From Methylobacterium frigidaeris (GTDB lineage Bacteria > Pseudomonadota > Alphaproteobacteria > Rhizobiales > Beijerinckiaceae): a DNA stretch of 64,000 bases. The stretch's first letter is position 1. Each line of letters begins with the position of its first letter. Where the stretch lies: the NCBI RefSeq assembly GCF_022179185.1, contig NZ_BPQJ01000006.1, positions 222,781 to 286,780 on the forward strand. Reading direction: 5' to 3'. The notes under the pieces were generated by a model, which was not told the origin of the DNA, did no database searches, and saw only the letters and a program-made list of their open reading frames with translations. Positions 45,526 through 56,216 of this stretch are shown here, piece by piece. Position numbers and translations under genes: made by a program.

Positions 45526-48500
45526 CTACTCCGCCGCCATCGCCTGATGCACCACCGGCACCGCCGGCGCGCCCTCCCAGCGGGAATTGGCCGGGATCGT
45601 CTCGCCCTTCATCACGATGGTGAGCGGGCGCAGCTGGGCGTAGTCGCCGACCTTGGTGTCATAGAGCACCGTCGCGAAGGCGCCGACGCTGACGCCGCGG
45701 CCGACCTCGACCCGGCCGACCTTCATCACCCGGTCCTCGTAGAGGTGGGTCTGGAGCGCCGACATCCGGTTGACCGAGGCGAAATCGCCGATGGTGACGC
45801 AGTCGAACTCGGTGATGTCGGTAGCGAGCAGGCATACGCCCTCGCCGATGCGGGTGCCGAACAGCCGCAGCACCCAGGGCAGGAACGGCGTGCCCATCAG
45901 GTGCTCGAGCAGCACCTTGCCGGCCAGCCCCCAGTACATCACCGCCACCGCCTCGGTGCGCATCGCCCACCACGACCACATCGGGTGCATGCCGGGCTCG
46001 TAGCGGCCCATCAGCAGCCACTTGACCGCGATGACCACCAGGGTCTGCAGCACCGCGATCACCACGCTGGTGGCGACGAAGCTGACGGCGAGACCCGCCC
46101 AGTCGCCGGCCAGAATCGCCGGGTAGAACACGAAGTCGATCGCCAGGATGGCGAAGGTGATGAACAGCATCGGCGAGAACGAGGAGGTGAACGCCTCGAA
46201 CACGCCGCGCCCGACCCGCGGCCAGATGCCCGGATCGAAGGTCTTGCTCTGGCCGAGATCGACCTTCTGCCGGACCGGCAGCTTGATCGGCGGCGAGCCG
46301 AACCAGGTCTCGCCGGGCGCCATGCGGTCGTTGGCCGGGGGCTTCGACTTGATGCCGATCAGCACGTCGTCGGGGATGATGGCGCCGGGCGGCACCACCG
46401 CGTCGTTGCCGACGAAGACCCGGGCGCCGGTGCGCACCGGGTGCAGCTCCATCACGCCGCGGCGCACCTCCTCCTCGCCGTAGACCACCTCGTCGGCGAT
46501 GAAGTTGCGCGGGCCCACCTCGGCGAGGTCGTAGCGGCCGGCGAGGTTGGTCGAGATCTCGGCGCCCTGGCCCATGCCGGCGCCCATCAACCGGTACCAG
46601 GCCCGCATGTAGACGGTGGCGAAGAGCGACGAGAGGGTCTCGAGCGTCACCTCGGCGGCGAGCGCCACCGCCCATTTGCGCAGATAGGTGCCGCTGTGGA
46701 TCGAGTAGCTGCCGGCGCGCAGGCGCGGCAGCACCAGCCAGCGGATGCCGGCGATCAGCCCGACCGTGCCGGCGGTCATCAGCATCGCGGTCGGCCAGGT
46801 CAGCAGCGGCAGGTAGACGTGGTAATCCACGTCGGTCATCGTCGCGAGCGAGTCGCTGATCTGGTCGAAGATGTAGAAGGCCGGGAAGATCGGCAGCAGG
46901 CCCACCGCCGGGATCGCCGCCAGGAGCGCGGCGTAGATCACGAAGAACGCGGCCCGGCGCTCGCGCGACGCCTCCGGCGCCGGGTGCAGGTCCGAGAGGT
47001 CGACCATTCCGACCTTGCGGCCCGGCGAGCCGTCCCAGGCCTCGGTGCGGCCGACGACGGTGCCGGACGGCACCGTCGTCAGGTCGGCCAGTTCCGCGTG
47101 GTCCTCGATCCGGGTGTCGTAGCCGACGACGCAGGAGGTGCCGATCGCGACGTCGTCGCCGATCGAGACCCGGCCGATGACCAGCTCGTTGCCGACCACC
47201 TCGGCATTGGCGAGCGTCAGGCGGCCGCCGAGGGAGGCGCCCCGCCCGATGCTGACGAGGTCCGGCGCGCCGATCTCGATGTCGGAGATGAGCGCGTCCT
47301 CGCCGACCTTGGCGCCGAGGAGCCGCAGGTAGATGCGGATCATCGGCGAGCCCTGGAGCCACTTCACGTGGACGAGCGGCGTCAGGCGCTGGGTCAGCCA
47401 CCAGCGGAAATAGTAGGTGCCCCACAGGGGATAGCGGCCGGGCCTCGTGCGCCCGAGCACCAGCCACTTCACCGCGATGGCGATGAGCGCCGTGACGGCG
47501 TTGAGGCCGATATAGACCAGCAGCAGCACCGCCATCTCGGCGAAGAAGCCGAGCTCGCCGCCGGTGATGAGCAGGTAGGTGACGAAGATGCCGAGCCACT
47601 GCGCCGTCGCCAGCGCGATCACGAAGGGCAGCACCGCCGCCTGCGCGAGGCCGCACAGGAAGCGCCGCCTCAGCGGCGGCGGCTCGAACGACAGGTCGTG
47701 GGTCGCGGCTGCCGCGCCGGCCCCGCCGGTGCGCTCGATCAGGGTCTCGGACATCGCCCTCAAGGTGCGGCCGTTATAGACGTCCTGGAGGGTGATGGCG
47801 GCGAGCGCCGGCACCTCGCGCACCGCCGAGACGAAGCGGGCGGCGAGCAGCGAGTGGCCGCCGAGATCGCCGAAGAAATCGGCCTCGAACGGGATCGGCT
47901 GGTTGCCGAACACCTTGTGGGCCGCGGCGAGCAAAGCGGCCTCGGTCTCGTCCCGCGGCTCCTCCTGGTCGCCGGAGGTCTCGACCACCGCCAGCGGCCG
48001 GGCGCGCAGGGCCTTGCGGTCGACCTTGCCGGAGGCGGCCAGCACCGGCAGCCCCTCCACCACCTCGAAATGCGCCGGGATCATGTAGGGCGGCATCGTC
48101 TCGGCCAGCGCCGAGCGCAGCCGGCCGCGGTCGAACTCGAAACCGCGCTCGGGAACCACAAAGGCCACGAGCCGGTCGACCCCGTCGTCCTGGCGCAGGA
48201 CCACCGCCGCCGAGGCGATGCCTCCTTGAGCGCGAATGCGGGCCTCGATCTCGCCGAGCTCGACCCGGAATCCGCGGACCTTCACCTGGTCGTCGATGCG
48301 GCCGTGGAAGACGATGCGGCCGGCCGCATCGAGCGAGACCGCGTCGCCGGAGCGGTAGAGCACCGGGTCCGAGCCGTCGCCGCCATAGGGATTGGCGACG
48401 AACTTCTCCGCCGTCAGCTCCGGCCGGGCGAGGTAGCCCTTCGCGATGCCGGGGCCGCCGATCAGCAATTCGCCCTGCACGCCGGGACCGACGAGGTTCA

Positions 48501-49608
48501 GCCCCTCGTCGGCGATGTAGGCGGTGTAGTTCGCGATCGGCCCGCCGATGGTGACGGGATCGCCCGGGCGCATCTCGGCGGCGGTTGCCACCACGGTCGC
48601 CTCGGTCGGCCCGTAGGTGTTGAACAGTTTTCGCGACGGCGTCGCCCAGCGGGCGATCAGCGGCTCGGGCAAAGCTTCGCCGCCGAGCAGGATCAGGCGC
48701 AGGCGCGGCACGTCCTTCGTCATCAGCCCGAGCAGCGTCGGCACCGTGTCGAGGACGGTGATGCCGGCCTCGATCAGGATGTCGGGCAGGGCCTCGGCGT
48801 CGCCCATCTGGGCCGGGCTCGCCACGAACAGGGTCGCGCCGGCGAGGTACGGGACCCAGATCTCCTCCATCGAGAGATCGAAGGCGACCGAGGCGCCCTG
48901 GAACACCACGTCGTCGCCGGTGATCCCGTAGAGGGCGTTGGCCGAGCGCAGGAAGTGGCAGATGTTGCGGTGGCTGATGACGATGCCCTTCGGCACGCCG
49001 GTCGAGCCCGAGGTGTAGATCAGGTAGGCCGGGTGCTCGGGGGTGAGGCCGGCCGCGCGCAGGTCCGGCGCCGGGCCGTTCGCCCGGGCGGCGACCTCGT
49101 CCGGGGTGAGGGCCGGGCAGGTATCGGCGGGCGCCTTGTCCTTGAGGGCGCTCGAGACGACCAGCGCCTTTGCGTCGGCATCGTTCAGGCAGACCGCGAC
49201 GCGGTCGGAGGGCGCCTCGGCGTCGAAGGGCAGCCAGGCCGCCCCGGCCTTGGTGATGCCGATCTGCGCCACCAAGAGGTCGGGCGAGCGCGCCATCCAC
49301 AGGCCCACCACGTCGCCGGGCCCGATCCCGCGGGCCGCAAGACCCGACGCGATCGCGTCCGAGCGCCGGTCGACCTCGGCGTAGGACAGGCGGGTGCGCG
49401 AGGCCGCATCCGTGCCGCTCGCCGCGTCGATGAGCGCCGCGTGCTCGGGTCGTTCCCGGGCGGTGTCGCGAAAGATCTCGGCCAGAACCTCGTCGCGGAT
49501 GAGGTCCGGCCGTGCGGGGCCGCGTAGCACCGCCGCGCCTGCGGGCGGGACGGCCGGCTGGCCCGTCCCGGGGCTGGACGTGCGGACGGTCCCGGCGGTG
49601 TGGTTCAT
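45526..49608 (-). CDS. Pls-type (poly-epsilon-lysine-synthetase-like) NRPS membrane enzyme
   Basis: A 1360-residue enzyme with an adenylation domain (residues 40-545; YTSGSTGVPKGI, YRSGDAVSLD), a carrier domain with phosphopantetheine S586 in GDLGGHSLLAARF, then six membrane segments that separate three hexapeptide-like soluble blocks. This order A-T-TM1/2-C1-TM3/4-C2-TM5/6-C3 matches Streptomyces Pls, which joins one amino acid into an isopeptide-linked homopolymer. A-domain motif A4 reads FDLSMEEIW, putting Glu in a binding-pocket position. No thioesterase or transporter partner is adjacent. The start is ATG 49608. The function could equally be single-residue transfer to a lipid or sugar. 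Confidence 0.82.
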   Translation of the reverse strand: MNHTAGTVRTSSPGTGQPAVPPAGAAVLRGPARPDLIRDEVLAEIFRDTARERPEHAALIDAASGTDAASRTRLSYAEVDRRSDAIASGLAARGIGPGDVVGLWMARSPDLLVAQIGITKAGAAWLPFDAEAPSDRVAVCLNDADAKALVVSSALKDKAPADTCPALTPDEVAARANGPAPDLRAAGLTPEHPAYLIYTSGSTGVPKGIVISHRNICHFLRSANALYGITGDDVVFQGASVAFDLSMEEIWVPYLAGATLFVASPAQMGDAEALPDILIEAGITVLDTVPTLLGLMTKDVPRLRLILLGGEALPEPLIARWATPSRKLFNTYGPTEATVVATAAEMRPGDPVTIGGPIANYTAYIADEGLNLVGPGVQGELLIGGPGIAKGYLARPELTAEKFVANPYGGDGSDPVLYRSGDAVSLDAAGRIVFHGRIDDQVKVRGFRVELGEIEARIRAQGGIASAAVVLRQDDGVDRLVAFVVPERGFEFDRGRLRSALAETMPPYMIPAHFEVVEGLPVLAASGKVDRKALRARPLAVVETSGDQEEPRDETEAALLAAAHKVFGNQPIPFEADFFGDLGGHSLLAARFVSAVREVPALAAITLQDVYNGRTLRAMSETLIERTGGAGAAAATHDLSFEPPPLRRRFLCGLAQAAVLPFVIALATAQWLGIFVTYLLITGGELGFFAEMAVLLLVYIGLNAVTALIAIAVKWLVLGRTRPGRYPLWGTYYFRWWLTQRLTPLVHVKWLQGSPMIRIYLRLLGAKVGEDALISDIEIGAPDLVSIGRGASLGGRLTLANAEVVGNELVIGRVSIGDDVAIGTSCVVGYDTRIEDHAELADLTTVPSGTVVGRTEAWDGSPGRKVGMVDLSDLHPAPEASRERRAAFFVIYAALLAAIPAVGLLPIFPAFYIFDQISDSLATMTDVDYHVYLPLLTWPTAMLMTAGTVGLIAGIRWLVLPRLRAGSYSIHSGTYLRKWAVALAAEVTLETLSSLFATVYMRAWYRLMGAGMGQGAEISTNLAGRYDLAEVGPRNFIADEVVYGEEEVRRGVMELHPVRTGARVFVGNDAVVPPGAIIPDDVLIGIKSKPPANDRMAPGETWFGSPPIKLPVRQKVDLGQSKTFDPGIWPRVGRGVFEAFTSSFSPMLFITFAILAIDFVFYPAILAGDWAGLAVSFVATSVVIAVLQTLVVIAVKWLLMGRYEPGMHPMWSWWAMRTEAVAVMYWGLAGKVLLEHLMGTPFLPWVLRLFGTRIGEGVCLLATDITEFDCVTIGDFASVNRMSALQTHLYEDRVMKVGRVEVGRGVSVGAFATVLYDTKVGDYAQLRPLTIVMKGETIPANSRWEGAPAVPVVHQAMAAE

Positions 49609-49759
49609 CAAGCGACTCCGCTGGCCCGGGCGGGCCGTTGACCTCGAGATGCCGGCCCGATTCCGGCCTCCGGCGCTGCGTTCGTCCCGATCTCGGGCAG
49701 GCGGGAGGTGGACGAGAACCGGGGCCGGTTCAAGGCATGGCCGGGCACAAAACGCGGCG

Positions 49760-50353
49760 TCAGACCCAGCGCCGCCCGCCGCCCTCGAAGACCAGGATCC
49801 GGCCCTGCAGGATCTCCAGGTGGGGCGCCTCCTCGGCCTTCGCGGTCCCCAGCGTCACCATGACGGCCCGGGCGACGCCGCCATGCGCCACGATGAGTGT
49901 GGGCCGGTCGAGGGCGTCGAGGAGCGGGCGCACCCGCTCGGCCACCATGGCGTAGCTCTCCGCGCCCTCGCCCGGCGGGCAGAAGCCCCAGCGGTCGCGG
50001 TCGCGAGCCTGGGATCGGGCAGGATCGGTGCGCCGGACGTCCTTCCAGGTCAGGCCCTCCCAGGCGCCGAAGCCGATCTCGCGCAGGCGCGGATCGATGG
50101 TGTAGCCGGCGGGATCGAGGCCGAGAGCCGCGCGCAGGCCCTCCATCGTGTGCCGGGTGCGCTCCATCGGGCTCGCGATGGAGGGAAGAGCGCCGACGCC
50201 GTCGCCGAGCAGGCCGCGCAGACGCTCGCCGGCCTCCGCGGCCTGGGCCACGCCCTTGCGGTTGAGGGGCGTGTCGCGCTGGCCCTGGAGGCGGCCTTCG
50301 GCGTTCCAGTCGGTCTCGCCGTGGCGCACGAAGTAGATCGGGGCACGGCTCAC
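49760..50353 (-). CDS. Histidine phosphatase family protein
   Basis: A 197-residue phosphoglycerate-mutase-like enzyme with the phosphate-binding RHGETDWNAEGRLQGQRDTPL and the second active His in LIVAHGGVARAV. The start is GTG 50353, with AGAGGG upstream. The substrate is unknown; the fold covers phosphatases and mutases. It is divergent from the PPK2 gene, so a role in phosphate or nucleotide metabolism is possible but unproven. Confidence 0.85.
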   Translation of the reverse strand: MSRAPIYFVRHGETDWNAEGRLQGQRDTPLNRKGVAQAAEAGERLRGLLGDGVGALPSIASPMERTRHTMEGLRAALGLDPAGYTIDPRLREIGFGAWEGLTWKDVRRTDPARSQARDRDRWGFCPPGEGAESYAMVAERVRPLLDALDRPTLIVAHGGVARAVMVTLGTAKAEEAPHLEILQGRILVFEGGGRRWV

Positions 50354-50446
50354 CGGTCGGCCCTCTCGGAACGGCCCCGCTTGGCTCTCGTTATTCCTTC
50401 CACGATTCGTCGCACGCGCCATCCCCGCCGGAGCCACCACCTCCCG

Positions 50447-51400
50447 ATGTCGAAGAAGAACCCGAAAGACAAGCCGGTTTCGCTCCCCGGCCATCCGCGC
50501 CCGTCCTCCGCCGCCTGGGCGAGCGAGGCCGGATCGCTGGCGGCGGCGAATCCGGCCTTCCTCGCCGAGCACGGCGCGACGATCCCCGTCCCGCCGCAGG
50601 GGGTGGTGCAGTGCCGGCCCGAGGCGCCGTGCCGGCTCACCGAGATCGACCCGGACATGCCGGGCTCCTCCGACGGCAAGGCGGCGGCCGAGGCCGAGCT
50701 GGCGGAGGTGCGCGCCCGCATCCAGGCGCTGCAGGAGCGGCTCTACGCCGAGCGCAAGCGCAGCCTGCTGGTGGTTCTGCAAGCCATCGATACCGGCGGC
50801 AAGGACGGCACGATCCGCCACGTCCTCGAGGGCGTGAACCCGCAAGGGTGCCGGGTCTCGTCGTTCAAGACGCCGAGCCAGGAGGAGCTCGACCACGACT
50901 TCCTCTGGCGCTACCACCGCGAGGTGCCGGGCCGCGGCATGATCGGGGTGTTCAATCGCAGCCATTACGAGGACGTGCTGATCGTCCGGGTGAAGGGATT
51001 GGTGCCCGAGGCGGTGTGGCGGCCGCGCTACGACCTCATCAACGACTTCGAGCGCCTGCTCACCCTCTCGGGCACCACGGTGCTCAAGATCTTCCTGCAC
51101 ATCTCGAAGGCGGAGCAGAAGGAGCGGCTGGAGAGCCGGCTCGCCGACCCGACCAAGAACTGGAAGTTCGATCCCGCCGACCTCGTCGAGCGGCAGGCCT
51201 GGGATTCCTACCAGGCGGCATTCCAGGACGCGCTGACCCTGTGCGGCACGCGGCTCGCGCCCTGGCACGTGGTGCCGGCAAACCGCAAGTGGTTCCGCAA
51301 CCTCGCCGTCGCCCGGCTGATCGCCGACACGCTGGAGGCGATGGACCCGCGCTTCCCGGAGCCGAAGGCGGACCTGACGGGGATCACGGTGCCGGATTGA
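50447..51400 (+). CDS. Polyphosphate kinase 2 family protein
   Basis: A 317-residue PPK2-type polyphosphate:nucleotide phosphotransferase that moves phosphate between polyphosphate and nucleotides. The Walker A motif is IDTGGKDGTI, and the lid/Walker B region contains NRSHYEDVLIVRVKG. A Lys/Pro-rich N-terminal extension of about 60 residues precedes the core. Class (AMP- or NDP-specific) cannot be assigned safely. It is divergent from the histidine phosphatase gene. Confidence 0.88.
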   Translation: MSKKNPKDKPVSLPGHPRPSSAAWASEAGSLAAANPAFLAEHGATIPVPPQGVVQCRPEAPCRLTEIDPDMPGSSDGKAAAEAELAEVRARIQALQERLYAERKRSLLVVLQAIDTGGKDGTIRHVLEGVNPQGCRVSSFKTPSQEELDHDFLWRYHREVPGRGMIGVFNRSHYEDVLIVRVKGLVPEAVWRPRYDLINDFERLLTLSGTTVLKIFLHISKAEQKERLESRLADPTKNWKFDPADLVERQAWDSYQAAFQDALTLCGTRLAPWHVVPANRKWFRNLAVARLIADTLEAMDPRFPEPKADLTGITVPD

Positions 51401-51537
51401 ACGCCGACCCGGACATCAAGGATCCTCGATCGGAATGACACCCTCCGCGTCATCAACTCAGTTTCGCGTCGGCGGCGAGGCTGCGTTGATGACAGGGAGG
51501 ATGGAAGATTCGTCGAGCGATCGACGACCTTCGTGCC

Positions 51538-52194
51538 TCACGCCGCCTCGTCGCGCTTGCCGAGGCGCTTGTCGAGGTAGGTGTCGACCGTCTGGGTCAG
51601 CTCGTCGACCTTGCCGTCGAAGAAGTGGTTGGCGCCCTCGACGATCTGGTGCTCGATGATGACGCCCTTCTGGGTCTTCACCTTCTCGATCACCGGCATC
51701 ACCTCGCGAGCCGGCGCGACCCGGTCCTCGGAGCCGTGCACGAACAGGCCGGAGGACGGGCAGGGGGCGAGGAAGCTGAAATCGTAGCGGTTGGCCATCG
51801 CGGCGATCGAGATGAAGCCCTCGATCTCCGGCCGGCGCATCAGCAGCTGCATGCCGATCCACGAGCCGAACGACACGCCGGCGATCCAGCACGCCCGCGC
51901 CTCGGGGTTGACCGCCTGTACCCAGTCGAGGGCCGCGGCCGCATCCGACAGCTCGCCGACGCCGTGATCGAACGAGCCCTGGCTCCGCCCGACGCCGCGG
52001 AAGTTGAAGCGCAGGGCCGCGAAGCCGCGATTCGCGAACGTGTAAAACAGGTTATAGACGATCTGGTTGTTCATCGTGCCGCCGAATTGCGGGTGCGGAT
52101 GCAGCACGATGGCGATCGGGGCGCCCTTCTGCTTCGGCGCCTGATAGCGCCCCTCCAGCCGACCGGCGGGACCGGCGAAGATGACCTCGGGCAT
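51538..52194 (-). CDS. Alpha/beta hydrolase (small serine-hydrolase type)
   Basis: A 218-residue alpha/beta hydrolase with the oxyanion-type motif LHPHPQFGGTMNN, the nucleophile box AGVSFGSWIG, and Asp/His of the triad in HGSEDRVAP and EGANHFFDG. This pattern is the CocE/YghX-like dienelactone-hydrolase group common in alphaproteobacteria; the substrate is unknown. The ATG at 52194 has AGAGG upstream. It is divergent from the SUF operon across a 256-bp control region. Confidence 0.82.
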   Translation of the reverse strand: MPEVIFAGPAGRLEGRYQAPKQKGAPIAIVLHPHPQFGGTMNNQIVYNLFYTFANRGFAALRFNFRGVGRSQGSFDHGVGELSDAAAALDWVQAVNPEARACWIAGVSFGSWIGMQLLMRRPEIEGFISIAAMANRYDFSFLAPCPSSGLFVHGSEDRVAPAREVMPVIEKVKTQKGVIIEHQIVEGANHFFDGKVDELTQTVDTYLDKRLGKRDEAA

Positions 52195-52299
52195 GAACGA
52201 CCTCTTCTCAAGCTTCAACGGTGCGTGAGCGCAGCACGGGAACGGAGGAGGAGCATAGACCCGAAGCTTGACTCGGGTCCCGTCTCCCATAAAAGCACC

Positions 52300-52335
52300 C
52301 TTAGAACGGTTCTAGGTGACTAGAACCATTCTAAA
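52300..52335. promoter_or_regulatory. Two adjacent Irr-like boxes (iron control element)
   Basis: TTAGAACGGTTCTAG (52301-52315) and CTAGAACCATTCTAA (52320-52334) are each palindromic, and the pair is itself an inverted repeat with one mismatch. The half-sites match the alphaproteobacterial ICE/Irr box (TTTAGAA-N3-TTCTAAA, established knowledge). Placed 116 bp before the cysteine desulfurase start, they are a strong candidate for iron regulation of the SUF operon, and possibly of the divergent hydrolase. Confidence 0.7.
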
Positions 52336-52450
52336 CAACCGGGTGCCGCCGTCCCTGGCCTCGCGCCGGCGAGCACGCACCGTCTGATGACACGTGTCCG
52401 GGGCGGCCCTTAGCACGGTCCCCGGGGGGAAAGGCAAAGGAATTCAGCGC

Positions 52451-53626
52451 ATGGAGCGCGCGCGCGCCTATCTCGACCACAACGCGACCTCGCCCGTGCG
52501 GCCCGAGGTGGCGGAGGCGGTCGCGCGCGCGCTCGTGGAATTGCCCGGCAACCCGTCCTCGGTCCACCGCGAGGGCAGGGCTGCCCGCTCCGCCATCGAG
52601 GCGGCGCGGGCCAAGGTCGCCTCTCTCGTCGGGGCGGCACCGTCGCAGGTGGTGTTCACCAGCGGCGGCACCGAGGCGGCGAACGCGGTCCTGTCGGGCG
52701 CCTTGAGACGGCGCGGCTTGCGAGCGCCGGCCCGGTTGCTGATGGGTGCAACCGAGCATCCGTGCTGCCTCCAGGGGCATCGCTTCCCGGCGGACGACAC
52801 CGAGGTCCTGCCGGTCGATGCCGACGGGGTCCTGCGCCTCGACGTACTGGAGACGCGGCTGGCGACGCTCGCCACTGAGGGCGTGACGGCCCTGGTGTCG
52901 GTCCAGGCCGCCAACAACGAGACCGGGATCGTCCAACCCCTGGCGAGGGTTGCGGCGCTCACATGCCAGTACGGCGCCTTGCTCCACAGCGACGCGGTCC
53001 AGGCCGCTGGACGAATTTCAGTTGGGCGCAATATATTCAGCGCCGACGCACTGACCCTGTCGGGCCACAAGCTCGGCGCACCGAAAGGCGTCGGCGCGAT
53101 CGTGCTCGGAGAGGGCGTGACCCTGGAGTCCGCCTTCCTCCGCGGCGGCGGGCAGGAGGCGCGCCTGCGGGCCGGGACGGAGAACGTTCCGGGTATCGTC
53201 GGCTTCGGGGTCGCGGCCGAGCTGGCGCTGGCAGCCATGCCGGCGGAGGCCGTCCGCCTCGCCACTCTGCGCGACGCGATCGAGGCGGGCGTGCGGGTGC
53301 GGGCACCGGACGCGGTGGTGTTCGGGGCGGGGGCGGAGCGCCTGCCCAACACGCTCTACGTCGCGGTGCCAGGACTCAAGGCCGAGACGGCCCTGATCGC
53401 CCTCGACCTCGACGGCGTGGCGGTCTCGTCCGGGTCGGCCTGCGCCTCGGGCAAGGTATCGCGCTCCGGCGTGCTCGCGGCGATGGGGGTCGATCCGGCC
53501 CTGTCCGCGGGGGCGCTGCGCGTGAGTTTGGGATGGAACAGCCGGCAAGACGACGGGGAAAGGTTCCTCGCGGCCTTCGATCGGCTGGTTTCGTCCCTAT
53601 ATAAGCGTCGGGAACGGGCCGCATGA
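52451..53626 (+). CDS. Cysteine desulfurase of the IscS/NifS type, first gene of the SUF operon
   Basis: A 391-residue PLP enzyme that takes sulfur from cysteine for Fe-S assembly. The PLP lysine is K207 in LSGHKLGAPKG and the sulfur-carrying Cys is C331 in SSGSACASGKVSRSG, a long active loop as in group I IscS/NifS. ATG 52451 gives the usual N-terminus ARAYLDHNATSPVRPEV. It precedes sufB by 68 bases, the arrangement seen in many rhizobia. A second desulfurase, SufS, lies in the same operon. Confidence 0.93.
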   Translation: MERARAYLDHNATSPVRPEVAEAVARALVELPGNPSSVHREGRAARSAIEAARAKVASLVGAAPSQVVFTSGGTEAANAVLSGALRRRGLRAPARLLMGATEHPCCLQGHRFPADDTEVLPVDADGVLRLDVLETRLATLATEGVTALVSVQAANNETGIVQPLARVAALTCQYGALLHSDAVQAAGRISVGRNIFSADALTLSGHKLGAPKGVGAIVLGEGVTLESAFLRGGGQEARLRAGTENVPGIVGFGVAAELALAAMPAEAVRLATLRDAIEAGVRVRAPDAVVFGAGAERLPNTLYVAVPGLKAETALIALDLDGVAVSSGSACASGKVSRSGVLAAMGVDPALSAGALRVSLGWNSRQDDGERFLAAFDRLVSSLYKRRERAA

Positions 53627-53694
53627 GCATGCAGCCCACCCCGGCCGTGTCATCACCTCGCGGCCCTTGAAGCCGTCAGCGGTAGGAGACGGGT

Positions 53695-55164
<1,470 letters not shown>

Positions 55165-55168
55165 CGCC

Positions 55169-55387
55169 ATGGCCGAGCCGGATAACATCGTGCTCGAACA
55201 CCTGCGGGCGATCCGCAGCGACATCTCCGGCATCAAGGACGACATGCGCGGAATGCGGGCGGAGTTGACCTCCATTCGTCAGCATCTCGCGGGCGTCGTG
55301 ACGCTGCAGGAATTCGATCACGGCGACATCGCCTCGATCAAGCACCGGCTCGAGCGTATCGAACGGCGGCTCGAACTCGTCGACTAA
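55169..55387 (+). CDS. Small coiled-coil protein between sufB and sufC
   Basis: A 72-residue, mostly helical protein (LEHLRAIRSDISGIKDDMRG; IKHRLERIERRLELVD) with a heptad-like pattern and no membrane segment. It starts four bases after the sufB stop and is clearly part of the operon. Short coiled-coil proteins of this kind are common in Hyphomicrobiales and not assigned a role; a link to SUF function is only suggested by position. Confidence 0.7.
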   Translation: MAEPDNIVLEHLRAIRSDISGIKDDMRGMRAELTSIRQHLAGVVTLQEFDHGDIASIKHRLERIERRLELVD

Positions 55388-55410
55388 TCAGAGATTTCAA
55401 CGATATGCCG

Positions 55411-55440
55411 ACCGGCGGTCTTCCCACGGGATGACCGCCC
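55411..55440. promoter_or_regulatory. Intercistronic hairpin before sufC
   Basis: ACCGGCGGTC pairs with GACCGCCCGGT through a 10-bp stem with one bulged base and a 12-base loop. No T-run follows. It may shape mRNA stability between the sufB and sufC segments. Confidence 0.4.
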
Positions 55441-55461
55441 GGTCCGACAGGACTCATCACC

Positions 55462-56214
55462 ATGCTCGAGATCAAGAACCTGGTCGTCAACATCGAGGAC
55501 AAGCGCATCCTCAACGGCCTGAGCCTGACCGTCAACGACGGCGAGGTCGCCGCCATCATGGGGCCGAACGGCTCCGGCAAGTCGACCCTGTCCTACGTCA
55601 TCGCCGGCAAGGAGGACTACGAGGTCCTCGACGGCGAGATCCTGCTCGACGGCGAGAACATCCTGGAGATGGAGGCGGATGCCCGCGCCGCCGCCGGCAT
55701 CTTCCTGGCCTTCCAGTATCCGCTGGAGATCCCGGGCGTCGGCACCATGACCTTCCTCAAGGCGGCGATGAACGCCCAGCGCAAGACCCGCGGCGAGGAG
55801 GAGCTGACCACGCCCGACTTCATGCGTCAGGTCTTCGCGGCGGCCGACAAGCTCGAGATCAACCGCGAGATGCTCAAGCGCGCCCTCAATGTCGGGTTCT
55901 CCGGCGGCGAGAAGAAGCGCATGGAGATCCTGCAGATGGCGCTGCTGTCGCCGCGCTTCTGCGTCCTCGACGAGACCGATTCGGGCCTCGACATCGACGC
56001 GCTGCGCATCGTCTCGGAAGGCGTGAACGCGCTTCGCGCCCAGAACCGCAGCTTCCTGGTCATCACCCACTACCAGCGCCTGCTCAACCACATCGTGCCC
56101 GACACCGTGCACGTGATGGCGCAGGGCCGCGTGGTGAAGTCCGGCGGCAAGGAGCTCGCCCTCGAGCTCGAGGCCTCGGGCTACGCCGAGTACCGGACGA
56201 GCGAGGCCGCGTAA
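55462..56214 (+). CDS. sufC: Fe-S assembly ATPase SufC
   Basis: A 250-residue ABC ATPase of the SUF scaffold. Walker A is GPNGSGKST (residues 34-42), the signature is [13 protein letters not shown], and Walker B is [16 protein letters not shown]. Cytoplasmic, it drives cluster assembly by SufBC2D. Its stop is followed two bases later by the sufD start. Confidence 0.97.
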   Translation: MLEIKNLVVNIEDKRILNGLSLTVNDGEVAAIMGPNGSGKSTLSYVIAGKEDYEVLDGEILLDGENILEMEADARAAAGIFLAFQYPLEIPGVGTMTFLKAAMNAQRKTRGEEELTTPDFMRQVFAAADKLEINREMLKRALNVGFSGGEKKRMEILQMALLSPRFCVLDETDSGLDIDALRIVSEGVNALRAQNRSFLVITHYQRLLNHIVPDTVHVMAQGRVVKSGGKELALELEASGYAEYRTSEAA

Positions 56215-56216
56215 CC

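Noticed and set aside
45547..49527. A 1326-residue plus-strand frame opposite the Pls-like gene
   Set aside because: Arg/Asp/His-rich shadow frame; the minus strand encodes recognisable A, T, membrane and hexapeptide domains.
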